From NCBI RefSeq assembly GCF_003945595.2, contig NW_024104909.1, positions 434,001-498,000 on the forward strand: 64,000 nt of DNA, given 5' to 3'. Every line of letters starts with the position of its first letter. Position 1 is the stretch's first letter. Origin of the DNA: Pipra filicauda (Eukaryota > Chordata > Aves > Passeriformes > Pipridae). The notes beneath the pieces are model-generated. The model saw only the letters and a program-made list of their open reading frames with translations. It was not told the origin of the DNA and did no database searches. The translations under genes and the position numbers were made by a program. Below, in pieces: positions 11,001 through 23,100 of the stretch.

Positions 11001-14000
11001 AGAAGCACCTTTGTGGTTGGAGCACATCAGGCGTGCTCCTGGAGCGAGTCCTCTGGCTCGGCTCACCCAGCAGCAATCCAGGGACGGCTCTCCAGCGGGC
11101 ACCAAAGCAGGGTGAGGAGGGGTGGATTGGGCCAACTGCTTCCCAGCCCTGCTCCCCGTCCCGTTGGGAATACTCAGGTGGATGTACCCCAGGTTGTCCC
11201 AGTGCTGCTCGCCTTGTTCGTTGGAGTAGACCAGGCAAAACTAAATTTCTCTTCCTGTTTTGTGGTTCACTGAAATCTTAGGATGGGAACATCTTTTCTC
11301 CATCCTTTGCTTCCTTGGCTCCTTAGTGCAAGAGTGGGGCCCTGATGTGTTCCCTCCCGTTTCTGACTTTGGAATTAAGTAGATGGTGTCTAAAACAAAC
11401 CAACAAAGAGCGAGCCAGTGATGCCTTACAATATTTTTGCCTGTTTCTGGTGGGCCTCTGTTTTCACAGCACCTGATCCCCTTGGATGTGAGGGGAGCAC
11501 AGGAGAGCAGCGTTGCACTGATTTTTTGAGGTACACAGATAGACCCCAGCCATCAGTTCAGTTATATTTTCCATAATAATTTTGCTGTAGGATTTGAGAC
11601 AATTCACTTTTTCTGTTTCCTTGCTGAGCTTCCTAGCAAATAAATTTATTGAAGTCTCATAGCACAGGTTAATGTGTCCCTTTTGAGCTCTGGAGACAGA
11701 TATCTCCTCTTGGGATATAAAAAGTTCTGCTTATGGAAATATTTTTGTTTTGCTCTTTTCTTCTTGGTTGTTTGCCTTTCTCTTTCTTGTTACTTGGGAG
11801 GTCACAATATTGCTATTTACCAGCCAGCAACTCTTACAGAAATACCAGGGTCACCAGCATCTTGTTTTTTGAGTGCTCAAAATACGTAAGCACGTTGGGG
11901 CAAGAATGCTTTCTCTGTGTTTATAGAGCATAGCAAGCAGAACCACCATTTCATTTGGGGCCTCTGCATGTTCACTGATCCTCTAAATAATTCCCAAACT
12001 TTCTGCAGCCACACATCTTGTTCAGTTTGCCTCAAGGAGTGGCTTTGCTGCTGTGTTTCTGTTAGAAGCCCTTGACACGATATAACCACGCTTTTCTCTC
12101 GGATTTTGTCCCTTATTTCATCATGGGGAAAAATGCAAAGGGATCCTTGTGCCCTCCATCACCTGGCTGAGCTGTGCCTGGTGGCAGAGGAAGGTTGGCT
12201 TTTACAGCACTTACTGCAGGAAAACTCACCTGTGGCCACTGGTTCCTCATAAAGGTTATGAAAGATCTCCAGCTTGATGTGTTGTCTTTTACTGTTCTCC
12301 ATGTTTCCTTTAATTTTAAGCACTTCTTTAGTAAATTAGTTACAAAAGTCACCATTTTGCTCTATACTGAAGCCTTTTACTCCATAAACAGCCTGGCTCT
12401 TTACAGGATGGCAACCTGTGACCCGTGGGATGCTTTTCCCGTGGCACGTGGGATACAGCACTGCTTGGTGACTTGATACTCTGCTGCTGCTTCATGTTTG
12501 GGTTACAGGGAGCACTGCATGGGTGTTCCTGAAAGACAAAAGTCTTGGGTAAGGTTGGGAAGAGATAAGTCATTGAATTTTATTTCCTTTCCTCCCCTCT
12601 GCAGCCGATCAGGGGAGACCACGATCACCCCCCGATGGCAGTGAACTCTCCTCTGCCTGCCCTGTTTCTGTGCCCTTTACCAACCCTGTGCACAGGAGAC
12701 TTGTAGCTGTCATGTGCTTCTGGAAGTTCATAGGTAGAGGAGAGATCAGATGAAAGTTTTCCTTGGCTTTTTGAGCCCAGCCTGCTGGGCACAGTGTAAA
12801 TCTAGAAGGTCTGTGCTCGTGCCAGCAGGATGGCTCTGCAGAGCTCTTCATGCATTTGGCTTTGCTCTGGGGCTGAGAGCAGCTTTAGTCTCTGACCAGG
12901 GAGGCTTTTGGGATGAATAAGGGGGGTTAAGGTACTTGTGTCTTGCCAGCTGCTGTGCAGGTCTTTCTGTCCATCCTCTAGTTTCATCATGTTCCATAAA
13001 TGTAAACCTTAAGATACAGGCTTTTTCCGTGGCAGGCATTATAACTGTGGATTTCATGTGTTCTGATACTAATCCGACAGTCAGGCAGAAATAGATAGAA
13101 CAAATGTCCATTGTTTTAAGTGGTAATGAATCAAGCATGTATATGTATTTCCATTTTCCCCCAAACAGAATTCCACATGCTGACAGTGACAGAAAATGTA
13201 AGCGACCAGTCAGTTTTATCAGATTTATATAATCTGACCTGTTAACTTCTTGTTGAGGTAGTGGTTCATGATCTTATGTGTGAGACTGAAAAGAAGGTAT
13301 CATATACAAGTTGACTTCGCTCCTGTATTTCAAAAATGAAAAGTGCACGGTGACAGATAAAGAATTATAATTAGAGGTAATTTGCATGAAGGCATATTGC
13401 CAGGGAGAAGCAAATTCTGCACTGATGGAACATTTTGACATGATCTGTAATTTTACCATGTAATAGCAAGAAAAAAAGGAGGTAAATAGTGAATATAGTT
13501 GCTCAACCAGGTTCTTGTCAAGTCATTACCCAGTGAAGATGTCTTTCATAGCTATAAACAAAGGAAAGAACTTTGTAGTTAAGTACCTTAAACTAGTGAT
13601 TATTGAGCTTTCTAAATATTTGACAATGCAATGATAACTTTCTGTAATAAACCCATGTATGTGTGCAGGTACTGCTCAGCTCGCTGCCAGGCCTGGGCAG
13701 GAAGGTCACAATTTCTCCAGATTGTGAAGAAGATTTGTTCAGTTGCTCATGACTTGATTTGTTGAAGACCAAGTAGAAAAACATCTCAATTAAAAAATTA
13801 CTCACACTTCAGCTGTTTTTATTATTTACAGGAAACTTGGACAGTGTTTGAGACTTTGAGTTCTTTGTGTCATACTTATGGGCTAATTTGACTGGACCCA
13901 GTGAAAAAAAAATTCTGAGCATAGTTAGAATCTGTATGAGGTTCTTGCCTTTGAAGGGGATGGAGCTTGACCCTGACCATACACTCCATTTAACAACGTG

Positions 14001-17000
14001 GGCTCTGGTTTAATTTGTCATGCCCTGACACTAATTAACAAGAAAGTCAAGGCAGTGCTGCTGGCCTGGGGGTGAAGTGTTGCAGCTCTGCCTGTTCAAG
14101 CCCTGTCTGAGCCCTGTGGAGTGGAGGAACAGTTTCAATAGACCTCAAACATTTACATCCTGCAAGAGTTGCAGTGAGCCAGGCCAGAGCAGAGCTGCGT
14201 TCCAGACCATGGGAAAGGTGAGCCCTGAAATCCGGGATCCTGTGATCCCAGAGGGACACCGTGGCTTCTGCTGCATTCTGGGGTTGTCATCTGCAGTGTC
14301 TCTCCCCTGGATTTCTATCTGGCTACCCCAAATCTTGGTGCTGCCATGTCCACAGGTACCCTACAAATTACAAATCTGAGCTGTCTTCTCCCTGTTTGCT
14401 TCAGTAAATCTTCAGAGATAGGAAACTATTTAAATGCAAGAGAATGTCTTCTATAAATAAAAGCCTTGACATGGTGGCTTTTGGGGGAAAAAAGATTGAT
14501 GGAAAAGACAAAGCAAAGTCAAAGACACATAGTTTATATTCATCTTCTGTCATGAGCAGGATGCATGATTTGAATGGGTTGTTTAAAACCTTTTTTTTTG
14601 CAGTTATTTCACAATATGTACTTCACTTTTCCTTCTGGCAGGCAAAGGATATAAGAATTTACATTCACCACTTTTAAACAAAGTACAATTTCACTGGATT
14701 TCAAGTTGCTGTGGATTGTCCCGGAATATTATTAAAATTAGGAAATTAGGATTATTTCCTACCATCTACAATTTGTGTGTAAGCTCTCTCTGTCTTGATC
14801 CTGAATGACAAGCTCACTCCATCCATCCTGGCTCTGTAAGGAGAGACAGCCATTCCTCTTTATGTTACAGCTGACACTTGAAAATTCTCAGCTATTTTTA
14901 GGTGATTTCATTCTCATTTCTGCCCTTTGAAAAGAAAAGAAGAAAAAAAAATTTTCCTAGTTTTTAAATTTTTAACTTCCAGTGGGAGTTGCTCTTGCAA
15001 GGAAGCCAGCTAGTCAATATAGCCTCATTAACACATTTTAACAGGTTCTGTTATGTAAGTTTGCATTATTGTGATGGCTCTTTCATAGGTTTGAGGGAGG
15101 GAATTGTTGGAACTCGATTTAAAGAGGAGCCGTGCAGGGTTTGAAAGTGTAGCTGCCTGCTTCCAAGTAATAATTTGTGAAAATACCAAGTGGCAGTTGG
15201 AAAAGAAGCAGGGATGGGGATGTACCAGGGCCTTACAGCTCGTTCTTTCCCCAGAGGTCATGTTTGGGCACAGGTTGTCTTGGGCAGCAGGACAGATTTG
15301 GCTGGTTAGGTGGTTCTGGAGAGGCATTTGTCAGGATTGGACTGCCCCAGAGATCTGTACTGCCCTTACAAGCCAAATTGTTTTCATCAAATTAATACTT
15401 TCTTTCATTCCCCCCTCCCAAAAAACGTTTTAACCTTGAGCAGTAAGCCTACGAGATATATGGCTTTGGGGATTGGTGTTTTTTCATGGCTCTGAAATTT
15501 CTTTGTGAAAGGACTAAACGTTCTAGATGTATTTCTTCAGCCTGCATCCCTGAGGATCAAAATGTCCCTCACAACTGCCTGTAAATTTTTTGGGTTTGTA
15601 GTTGTTACAGTAACTTACTGTGGGAATTCTTGGCAAAACATATAAATAACGAGTATATTGCAAGTCTTTATTTCACTGATAGCACTTGCTGTTCCTCTTG
15701 TTGCACGTCTAAAACTGTTCTCTGCAACATGACTTGGTAAATTTAGAAATCACGTTATTGTCATAAAATAGCATTGTTTATAAAATCTCCAAAATTGGCA
15801 CAGTGCAGAGGAACTGGCAGAATAAAAGTCCACAAGCCTGGTGATGGGATCTTTCCTTCTGCCTGTTGCTTGACATGCACAGGAACATGCAGACAAAGGA
15901 AAAGTAACATCTTGATGATCTACAAGTGAAAGAGCAATTTGCTTCCTTTTGATTTTTTTTTTTTCCCCCTTCAGCTGAAGTTAATTCAGATCTGTTTGTG
16001 TGGATGTCGTCATGGGCTGGAATTCCCAGAGCTCCTGCTGGGCACATGATTCCTTAAACCAGAGGTCCTGCCACTGGAAGGGGGGCAGAGGGGCCATGCA
16101 CAAAGAGAGTCCCAATGCATCCAAATCCAGCTGTTTCTGTTTATAAAGACTTAATTTCCTTCTGGTGTTATTAATTTGTAGGCCTTGATAGGAAAATTCT
16201 TTTCTTTCCTCTAAGCAGAGAGAAGAGGGAAAAGTGGAAAGCAAAGCTACGGATAAACAATACTACCAATATTAGCAATTAATTATGTTTTAAGGGCCAA
16301 AATGGTGATAGTTGGGTTGACTGTGTTTAACTGCACAATAAGCAAAAGAAAAAAAGCACCCCACAAGAAACACTCCACCCCACAAAAAAAAAAAAAGTCT
16401 GCAATTGAAATAAAACATGCTATGAAACATTGACTCAGCCCACAGGAAATGTAGGAAAACTTCTGCTTCTGATATTAATTCTTTATGTTCATTGGATAAA
16501 TAAGGATGTTTGAGTCAGAAATGGAATCCTTTCCGTGCGGCTTTGGTGTTTGACTTAGATGCATGTGCCTGATAGATGGAATAGATGTGAAATTTTGGTG
16601 TGCCGTTTTCAGAAGACCCTTCTGGGAAGCTTTTCCACAGCTGTTCCCAGTAGTTCTTGGAATCAGGTTCTTGCCTCCCTTAACTCGTGTTGAAGGAACA
16701 CGTGAAGTCCGTCCTGAAGGTGCTGAGTGTCTCTCACCTCTGACCGACTTGGACGAATGGCCAGCAGATAAATCTTGTGGAAGTGCTCAGGGCCTGACAG
16801 GAGCAGTGTCACAGGCAGGATGTAATGAGGAAATGTTCCTGTAAGGGCATGATTTGCAAGGGGACCAGGTACAACACCAGCTCTGAATTTCCTTTGTTTG
16901 GACAGTGTGATGCTGTCCGTGTTTCCAGGAGGTCTGTGTTGGGCCTGCGCTCAGAAACAGCCCCAGGATTCCAGGAGGGAGATGGAGCCTCTGCTGTGTC

Positions 17001-17104
17001 ACAGGCCCTGGTGCAGTGACTGTACCAGGAGATAATCAGGCTTTGATCCAAGGCTTTTGTAACCTTTCCCATCTATTTCCAGTGTTTAAAACTTGGTTCT
17101 TATT
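8084..17104 (+). other. ADCY9: ADCY9 intron 1, first part
   Basis: The intron opens with the gtacgt donor. An AATAAA hexamer lies at 8240-8245. No CR1 copy or exon is visible. Open frames are short, unspliced in character and overlap on both strands. An AT-rich stretch at about 13180-13490 holds a perfect ATTTGCAT octamer at 13380-13387 and may be a regulatory element. An A run lies near 16385-16396. Confidence 0.8.
8240..8245 (+). promoter_or_regulatory. ADCY9: Possible intronic polyadenylation hexamer
   Basis: AATAAA occurs 157 bases inside intron 1. The stretch downstream is only weakly GT-rich. If used, the mRNA would encode a 570-residue protein with one membrane cassette and C1a only. 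No sequence evidence shows that it is used. Confidence 0.2.
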
Positions 17105-17545
17105 TGGAGCGAGTTCAGAGGAGGCCACCAAGATGATTAGAGGGATGGAGCATCTCTCCTGCAAGGAAAGGCTTAGGGGAATTGGGATTGTTCAACCTGG
17201 ACAAGAGAAGGCTTTGGGGTGACCTAATTGTAGCCTTGCAGTACCTGAGGGGACCCTGCAGGAAAGATGAAGAGAGACTATTTATAAGGGCCTGGAGTGA
17301 CAGGACAAGAGGGAATGGCTTCAAACTGACTGAGGGCAGGGTTATATGGGATATTGGGCAGGAATTCTTGTCCATGAGGGTGGTAAAGCCCTGGCACAGG
17401 TTGCCCAGAGTATCTGTGGCTGTCCCATCCCTGGAAGTGTCCAAGGCCAGGTTGGACGGGGCTTGGAGCAACCTGGGCTAGTGGAAGGTGTCCCTGCTTG
17501 TGGCAGGGGGGTGGAACGAGATGAGCTTTGAGGTCCCTTCCAGGA
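17105..17545 (+). mobile_element. CR1 LINE fragment, sense strand, lacking its terminal tail
   Basis: The copy begins at GGAGCGAGTTCAGAGGAGGCC, a CR1 ORF2 segment, and runs through the relic reading NLDKRRLWGDLIVALQYL and later SLEVSKARLDGAWSNLG. It stops at GAGGTCCCTTCCAG without the usual CATTCTATGATTCT-type end. CR1 copies normally keep the 3' end and lose the 5' end, so loss of the last 25 or so bases is atypical and suggests later deletion. It pairs with the inverted copy at 18328-18625. Confidence 0.9.
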
Positions 17546-18064
17546 ACTTGTTTGGCTCTGGCTGACTCCCTATTTGGGACTGATCTTGCTACTAAGATAC
17601 AGGTTATGAAAGAGATTCTCCATCATGTACCTATAAGGCACTGATGAGAAAATATGAATCATATTTGATGTTTTAGTTGCTGCTTGGCAATGTGGCATCA
17701 ACTAGAACCAGAGAGCGTTCTTAAAAATACCACGTGAGGATGAGAAAATTTATTGTAAGTTGTTTCATAATTCCAATAAACCGTTTAAGAGAAGCACACA
17801 CACCCCGTGCCTCACCCGAGGTTCTGGAATCCATAACGATCAGTAACTGAATTTTTCTGCTGAGGATGTTAAAGTCACATATACGTCTTTGGTTATGAAA
17901 CCTTGCTGCTACTGGAATTTGCTGTGGATACAGGGATAAACAAAGGTCTGCTAGTCTTCACTGAAGTCACATTTTCTTACCTGTGTCAGATACTTTAATT
18001 TGATATTTGGCAATAGTTTTCCACAAATAAGTCCAAAAATCTTGGTTACATAAAGCTGTTGTGT
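17546..18064 (+). other. ADCY9: ADCY9 intron 1 between CR1 copies
   Basis: Unique-looking, moderately AT-rich intron. I see no exon, RNA gene or repeat in it. Confidence 0.6.
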
Positions 18065-18126
18065 TCATAGAATCATGGAATGGTTTGAGTTGGGAGGGAC
18101 CTCAAAGCTCATCCCATTCCACCCCA
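18065..18126 (-). mobile_element. CR1 3'-tail fragment, 62 bp
   Basis: TCATAGAATCATGGAATGG followed by GGGAGGGACCTCAAAG is the reverse complement of a CR1 3' end. It breaks off exactly where the 237-bp inverted repeat begins (18127). This gives a CR1 tail on both sides of the non-CR1 part of that repeat. Confidence 0.85.
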
Positions 18127-18363
18127 TTCTCACTTTATCAGCCTCACTCTTGTACAGGGAATTCACACAAAGCTCTTCCTCCTCCCCAGCACAGCTCTCT
18201 CACCTGCTGAGTTGGGAGATGGGATTTTACACCACAAAACCCCTCTGAACTCGCAGGAGCTCAGCCCAGCCACTGACCCTTCACAGCAACTCCGGCGTGT
18301 CCTGCTGACATCCACAACTGCTCAGTCATAAAATCATGGAATGGTTTGGGTGGGAAGGGACCT
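18127..18363 (-). repeat. Left arm of a 237-bp near-perfect inverted repeat
   Basis: The reverse complement of this segment matches 47608-47844 at 236 of 237 bases by base-by-base reading; the single difference lies in AAAGCTCTTCC here against AAACCTCTTCC there. About 207 bp is non-CR1 sequence of unknown origin, and the remainder is the last 30 or so bases of a CR1 tail (to 18363). Outside the block similarity drops at once: about 86 percent in the adjoining 79 bases of CR1, none on the other side. Confidence 0.93.
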
Positions 18364-18625
18364 TAAAGTTCATCTCATTCCACCCCCTGCCACAGGCAGG
18401 GACACCTTCCATTAGCCCAGGTGAATCCAAGCCCTGTCCAGCCTGGCCTTGGACACTTCCAGGGATGGGACAGCCACAGATACTCTGGGCAACCTGTACC
18501 AGGGCCTCACCACCCTCATGGACAAGAATTCCTGCCCAATATCCCATGTAACCCTGTCCTCGGTCAGTTTGAAGCCGTTGCCCCTTGTCCTGTCACTACA
18601 TGCCCTTGTAAATAGTCTCTTTTCC
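18328..18625 (-). mobile_element. CR1 LINE fragment, antisense
   Basis: It starts with TCATAAAATCATGGAATGG, the inverted 3' tail, and reaches the ORF2 relic reading GNGFKLTEDRVTWDIGQEFL on the minus strand. By eye it is about 90 percent identical to the opposite-strand copy at 17105-17545. The two share unusual stretches such as GGCAGGAATTCTTGTCCATG and CCCAGAGTATCTGTGG. The tail overlaps the 237-bp repeat. Confidence 0.92.
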
Positions 18626-19994
18626 CCCATATACATGTGTGTATGTAGAGCATTTCAGTAACTGTGTGCATTCTTAGGATACTTGTTATGTGAAAATACT
18701 CTGAGTTGTCCTCACAGGCTGTTACTTCTCCATAATCAGATGCTTGAACCGTGTTTATTCGGCTTGGAAACCGTGTTTAATTCTTGCAGCACGAATGGCT
18801 ACGTGTTCATCAGCTGGGTGGCACTTCTGAATAAACGTTCTGCTTAGCTCTCTGCATTTAATGGGGAGCATCATAAAACCAGCCTGTTGGTAACAGGAGG
18901 TGGGAGCTTCAGGGCATCCAGGATGCCGGGCTTTTTAAACGTGCGGGTTCAGGACAGCGAGAGGAAGGTGCTGTGTTCCCAGCCCTGCCGAAGCTCTGGG
19001 ATGACCCCTGTGCTGTGTTGCTTATCCCTGCTCAGGGACAGAGGCTGTTTGGCCGTGGCTCTTTGCTGTGCCGGAGTCAGTGCTGATTTTGTGTCCGTGA
19101 TTGGGTGCTGACAGTGAATCAGCCCATACGGGAAGGCATTTTTTGAGCAGGCACAGTGTTTTCTAAAAAAACGCGTGCGTGATGTGGCTATATTTAAAAT
19201 GGAGTACATCTGTTATGCATTTAATTCTTTCCAAGATTTCAGGAGGTGACAAAGTTGGAAGTTGCCTTAAAATTCAGATTAAGATTTTGTTTTTCCAAGT
19301 TAGGATATTTGCCTGCTCGGCTTCCACCCTCCCCAGTGCTTCTTTGAAGCAGCGTATTTGCAAAACATTTGAATAAACTGTATTACAGATGTATTTTGGG
19401 ATTTAGATTATGAATTTGAGTTATATGAACCTAATATCAGCCATAACCAAGTGTGCAGCCAAGATGGTCATAAATTAGTGTGAGTTCTGCTGCTGCTGTT
19501 ACAGACCAGGCTTTGCAGTTGGATTATGCTGACGGTGTGTTATTTATCTAACCCTTTTGGAGCAAAGGATTTGGTAATTCTTGCACTGCTTAGTAAGCTC
19601 AGGAGTTGGACCATGACCCACCAGTGTTTGGGGCAGCTTTTTAAACACTAAATCCTCTGAATTCAAATGGCACTTGTTAAAAGTTTGCGTTTATGATTGT
19701 GCAATTTTAAAGAAGAGCCAGTTGGTATTAACAGCAGAATTATTGATTTGTGGAAATAACGTGATTGTGTGTGTGTTAAATGTGATCTTAGGGACATTAT
19801 GGTAACACAACAGCCTGGGTGAGGAAAATACATAACACTCCATTCAGGATCTGCATTTAATTTACATTGAGCCTGCCTATAGCTTATCTAAATAAGACAA
19901 CTTTAAAAGCAGCCAATGACTTTCACGAATACAAGTAAAGCAAAATGGTGTTCTCAAAGTGTTTGCTGCTGGTTTTAGGTGATTCAGTATAAAA
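18626..19994 (+). other. ADCY9: ADCY9 intron 1, no gene
   Basis: No exon or RNA gene is seen. The stretch at about 19820-19960 is AT-rich and low in repeat character, so it could hold conserved non-coding sequence, but I have no alignment to show this. Confidence 0.55.
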
Positions 19995-20162
19995 TCAGAG
20001 AATCATGGAATGGTTTGGGTTGGAGAGGACCTTAAAGCTCAGCCCATCCCACTGCCCTGCCATGGGCAGGGACAGCTCCTACTAGCCCAGGTTGTTCCAA
20101 GCCCCATCCAACCTGGCCTTGGACACTTCCAGGGATGGGGCAGCCACAGCTTCTCTGGGCAA
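19995..20162 (-). mobile_element. CR1 LINE 3'-end fragment, antisense
   Basis: AGAATCATGGAATGGTTTGG, then the usual CR1 order (GCCATGGGCAGGGACA, CCTTGGACACTTCCAGGGAT, GCCACAGCTTCTCTGGGCAA). It is 5'-truncated at 20162 where unique sequence begins. Confidence 0.92.
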
Positions 20163-23100
20163 TGAACACGGAGTTCCAGCTGTAAACACAGACTCTGGAG
20201 TCAGAAGAAGGATGGCCAGCAGTATTTATGAGAGTTTTTATTGTCCTTCCAGTGCATATATAAAATTACAGCTCTGCTGCAGTGACTACTGGAGGACAAT
20301 CTTATGGAGAATGAACCAGTGAAATGTAGCTGGTATCACATGGTCGTTGAAAGGGTTCATCCTTTGATCTGCATTTACTGAGGCACTTCTTGGACAAGAA
20401 GCAGTATTGAATTAATTAAGCACCCTGTGCTGCTACCTGGGCTTGTCAGGTGCTGAGAGCCAGTGGGGCTGAGCCTGTTAGAACCTTGCAGGACAAAGGA
20501 ATAGTTCTCATTTTCTGACCTTTTTTTTTTATTTCCTGATGTGACTTTGCCCTGTCCCCTAAATTGAAGAAAAAACCCTTTTGCTTTCAAGAAAGCCTCA
20601 AATAAATGTCTTGATCTGTATACATTTAGATATTCCTTTGGTAATATATAGTTGACCCGTAACAAACAAGGGATGAAATTTTACTCTCTAGTATTTACTC
20701 TCTCCCTTGTCAGGCGATAAAAATCTACCCCATGGGCACAGTACAGGGACTGGAAAGATCACCAGGCATTTGAGTAACTTGTGTGCATTAAAGGTGTGTT
20801 ACCTGTACGTGGATACTGAGGTGAGAGTGAGCCGAGTGCCTGGTTTGAAAACTCTAGAGTCCTTTTATTTTCCTAATTAATAAACTCCTGATTTCTACCT
20901 GTGGAGCCCATTCCTAAAAAACCTTTGTCTAGATATTTGACTGTCTGAATGTATGATTTCTTGGCCGCGCCCATTCAATAACCTGCCAGAGGAGGTGGGT
21001 GCTCCCCAGTCACGCTCCAGTTCGAGATGTTGTCGGGGGGGTCTCGGTGTTTGTGTTTTGTGGTGTTCCTGCCTCCTCTAACAAACCTCAGGAATACCTG
21101 ACTTCAGTTTCCTGCTCTGTGAAGTTTGACAGTTGCTAATGTGAGGTTTTTTTAATGTGAAGCTTTACCAGACACATCCTGAAGAGGTGACGACGAAGCG
21201 TTGCCCTGCTGTAACTGAGATTTCTGCTCTAGTTCTGCTGTGGGGTTCCTAACATCGGGTTTAAATCCCAAGAAGTCACACATGTGTTCACTTCTAAATT
21301 GTCTTTGTGGTCAGATAAGGGATGTGAAGTGCTGGTCTGTGCTGAGGCAGGGGCATGAGCTCATTTATTGATAAGAAATGGTGCTAAATGTTTTGGTGAC
21401 AGTGATTCCCAAAACGCTGATTTTGAGGTTTCTCCAGAAATCCAGGTGCTTGCTGCTGGAGGAGAGTTAAATAGACTAAATAGTGAGCAGATAAAAATAG
21501 TATTATTGTTCCATGGGACACGGTGTCTGGCTTGGTCACTGTTTTCTGCAGATACTCTTTTTGTGCTGAGATGGGAATCCTTTCTTATATCCCATCACAG
21601 TTCCACATTTTCTGTGGCATTTTTCACCCCATGTTGAAATAAGGGGACATACAGGGGAGAATTGCACTTTTTACTGTGGCCTTCATAAAATAATTTGCAG
21701 TCTTAAAAAAGTTAAATCTGCACTCCAGTGTTAGAATGAGAAGAGAAGGGGGACTGTGGGGATACCAGGCACTGTCATTCCAAAAACAGGATGAAGGATG
21801 GCAGGGTCAGCACAGCAGCATTAGAAACAATATTTTTCAGTAAGTTTTTTTTTTTTTCTTTAACACAAAACAGATAATGATTTACCTTTCTTATGCAATG
21901 TTATGTTTGTTCTAGAAGAGAGGGGGGATTTAAGTGACATTTTTTTGGAAGGAAGTGACTCTTTAACGATCTGAAGTTTTCTGCTGCTGCTTCACATCTG
22001 GGGTGATTTGTGCTGCTTCGTTTACCAGAACTGAGCTTTTTGGATGTTGGAGATGGAAAGACCATACTGCAGTAGCAGCAGTAAATCTAAGATGCTTTTT
22101 CTTATTTTGCACTCCCCAAAGTAAATTCAAAGACTTTTAAAACGTGGAAGAGCCTCTACCTGTGCCAGGTGTAGAAGTGGTTGACTCAGTAAATATATCC
22201 AGCTAATATTTGACTGTTTGGATACAGAGGCTGCTTACCACAGCTGGTTAAGTGAGTACTTCTGTTGTGAACGTGTCCCCACGTGTGGAGAAACTGGGAG
22301 TTTAGAAGAACTGAAGTGAAAGGAAAATTGATTTTTGGCCTGGTGGGAGATGATTAATTCCCATGGTCTCAGAGCATGGAGACAGTGGTGTCTCTATTTC
22401 ATGAGCTCTCCATGAAGGTTAGTTTTTTTTTTTCCAGATGCTCTTTTTTTTCCTTTTTGATTGCAGATTTTAGGAGCCACAGAGGGAGTTGAATTTTCTC
22501 AGTGAAGCCCAAGCCACTACCCACGATAACTTGTGTGCTCTGAAGAAAGGTCGTATTTGCTGGTAGATCATTCTCCCTCCTCCCAAAAAAACCTGACAGC
22601 TGTTTTAAGAAGTTATTTTCAGGCTGGAACGTGAAACTTGGAAGAGAACCAGACTCCTTTATAAACAAACTTAGCAGTAGCTGTTGTTCCCCCCATTAAA
22701 AATGACTCTGTATTTTTATTTACAGTTCCACGTAGGTGATCATATGTTAATGCTGTAGTTTATTCCCCCCTTTTTATTTACTTTAATATTTGTTTGCTAA
22801 TAGTTTGAAAGCATAAACAAGTGGAGGCAGTGGTGGACTTTGCCCTGGGAGCTGTAATAGTGTTACCAATGCAATTTGCTGATGTAAAAAAGAAAAGGCA
22901 GTACTTGCAGACATTGGTATTATTATGGTTTCTAGCCATAGAACTGAAGAGCAAAACTGACTTCTGAGCAATATCTCACATATTTTGATGCAAGTTTCCA
23001 AGGTCCAACAGCACGACGGTAACTTTTCTCAAAATATTGTGGCTTATTTAGATAATTTTTCAGTGTTTATTTTCTTTGTTCTCTTGCAACTGGAGATAAT

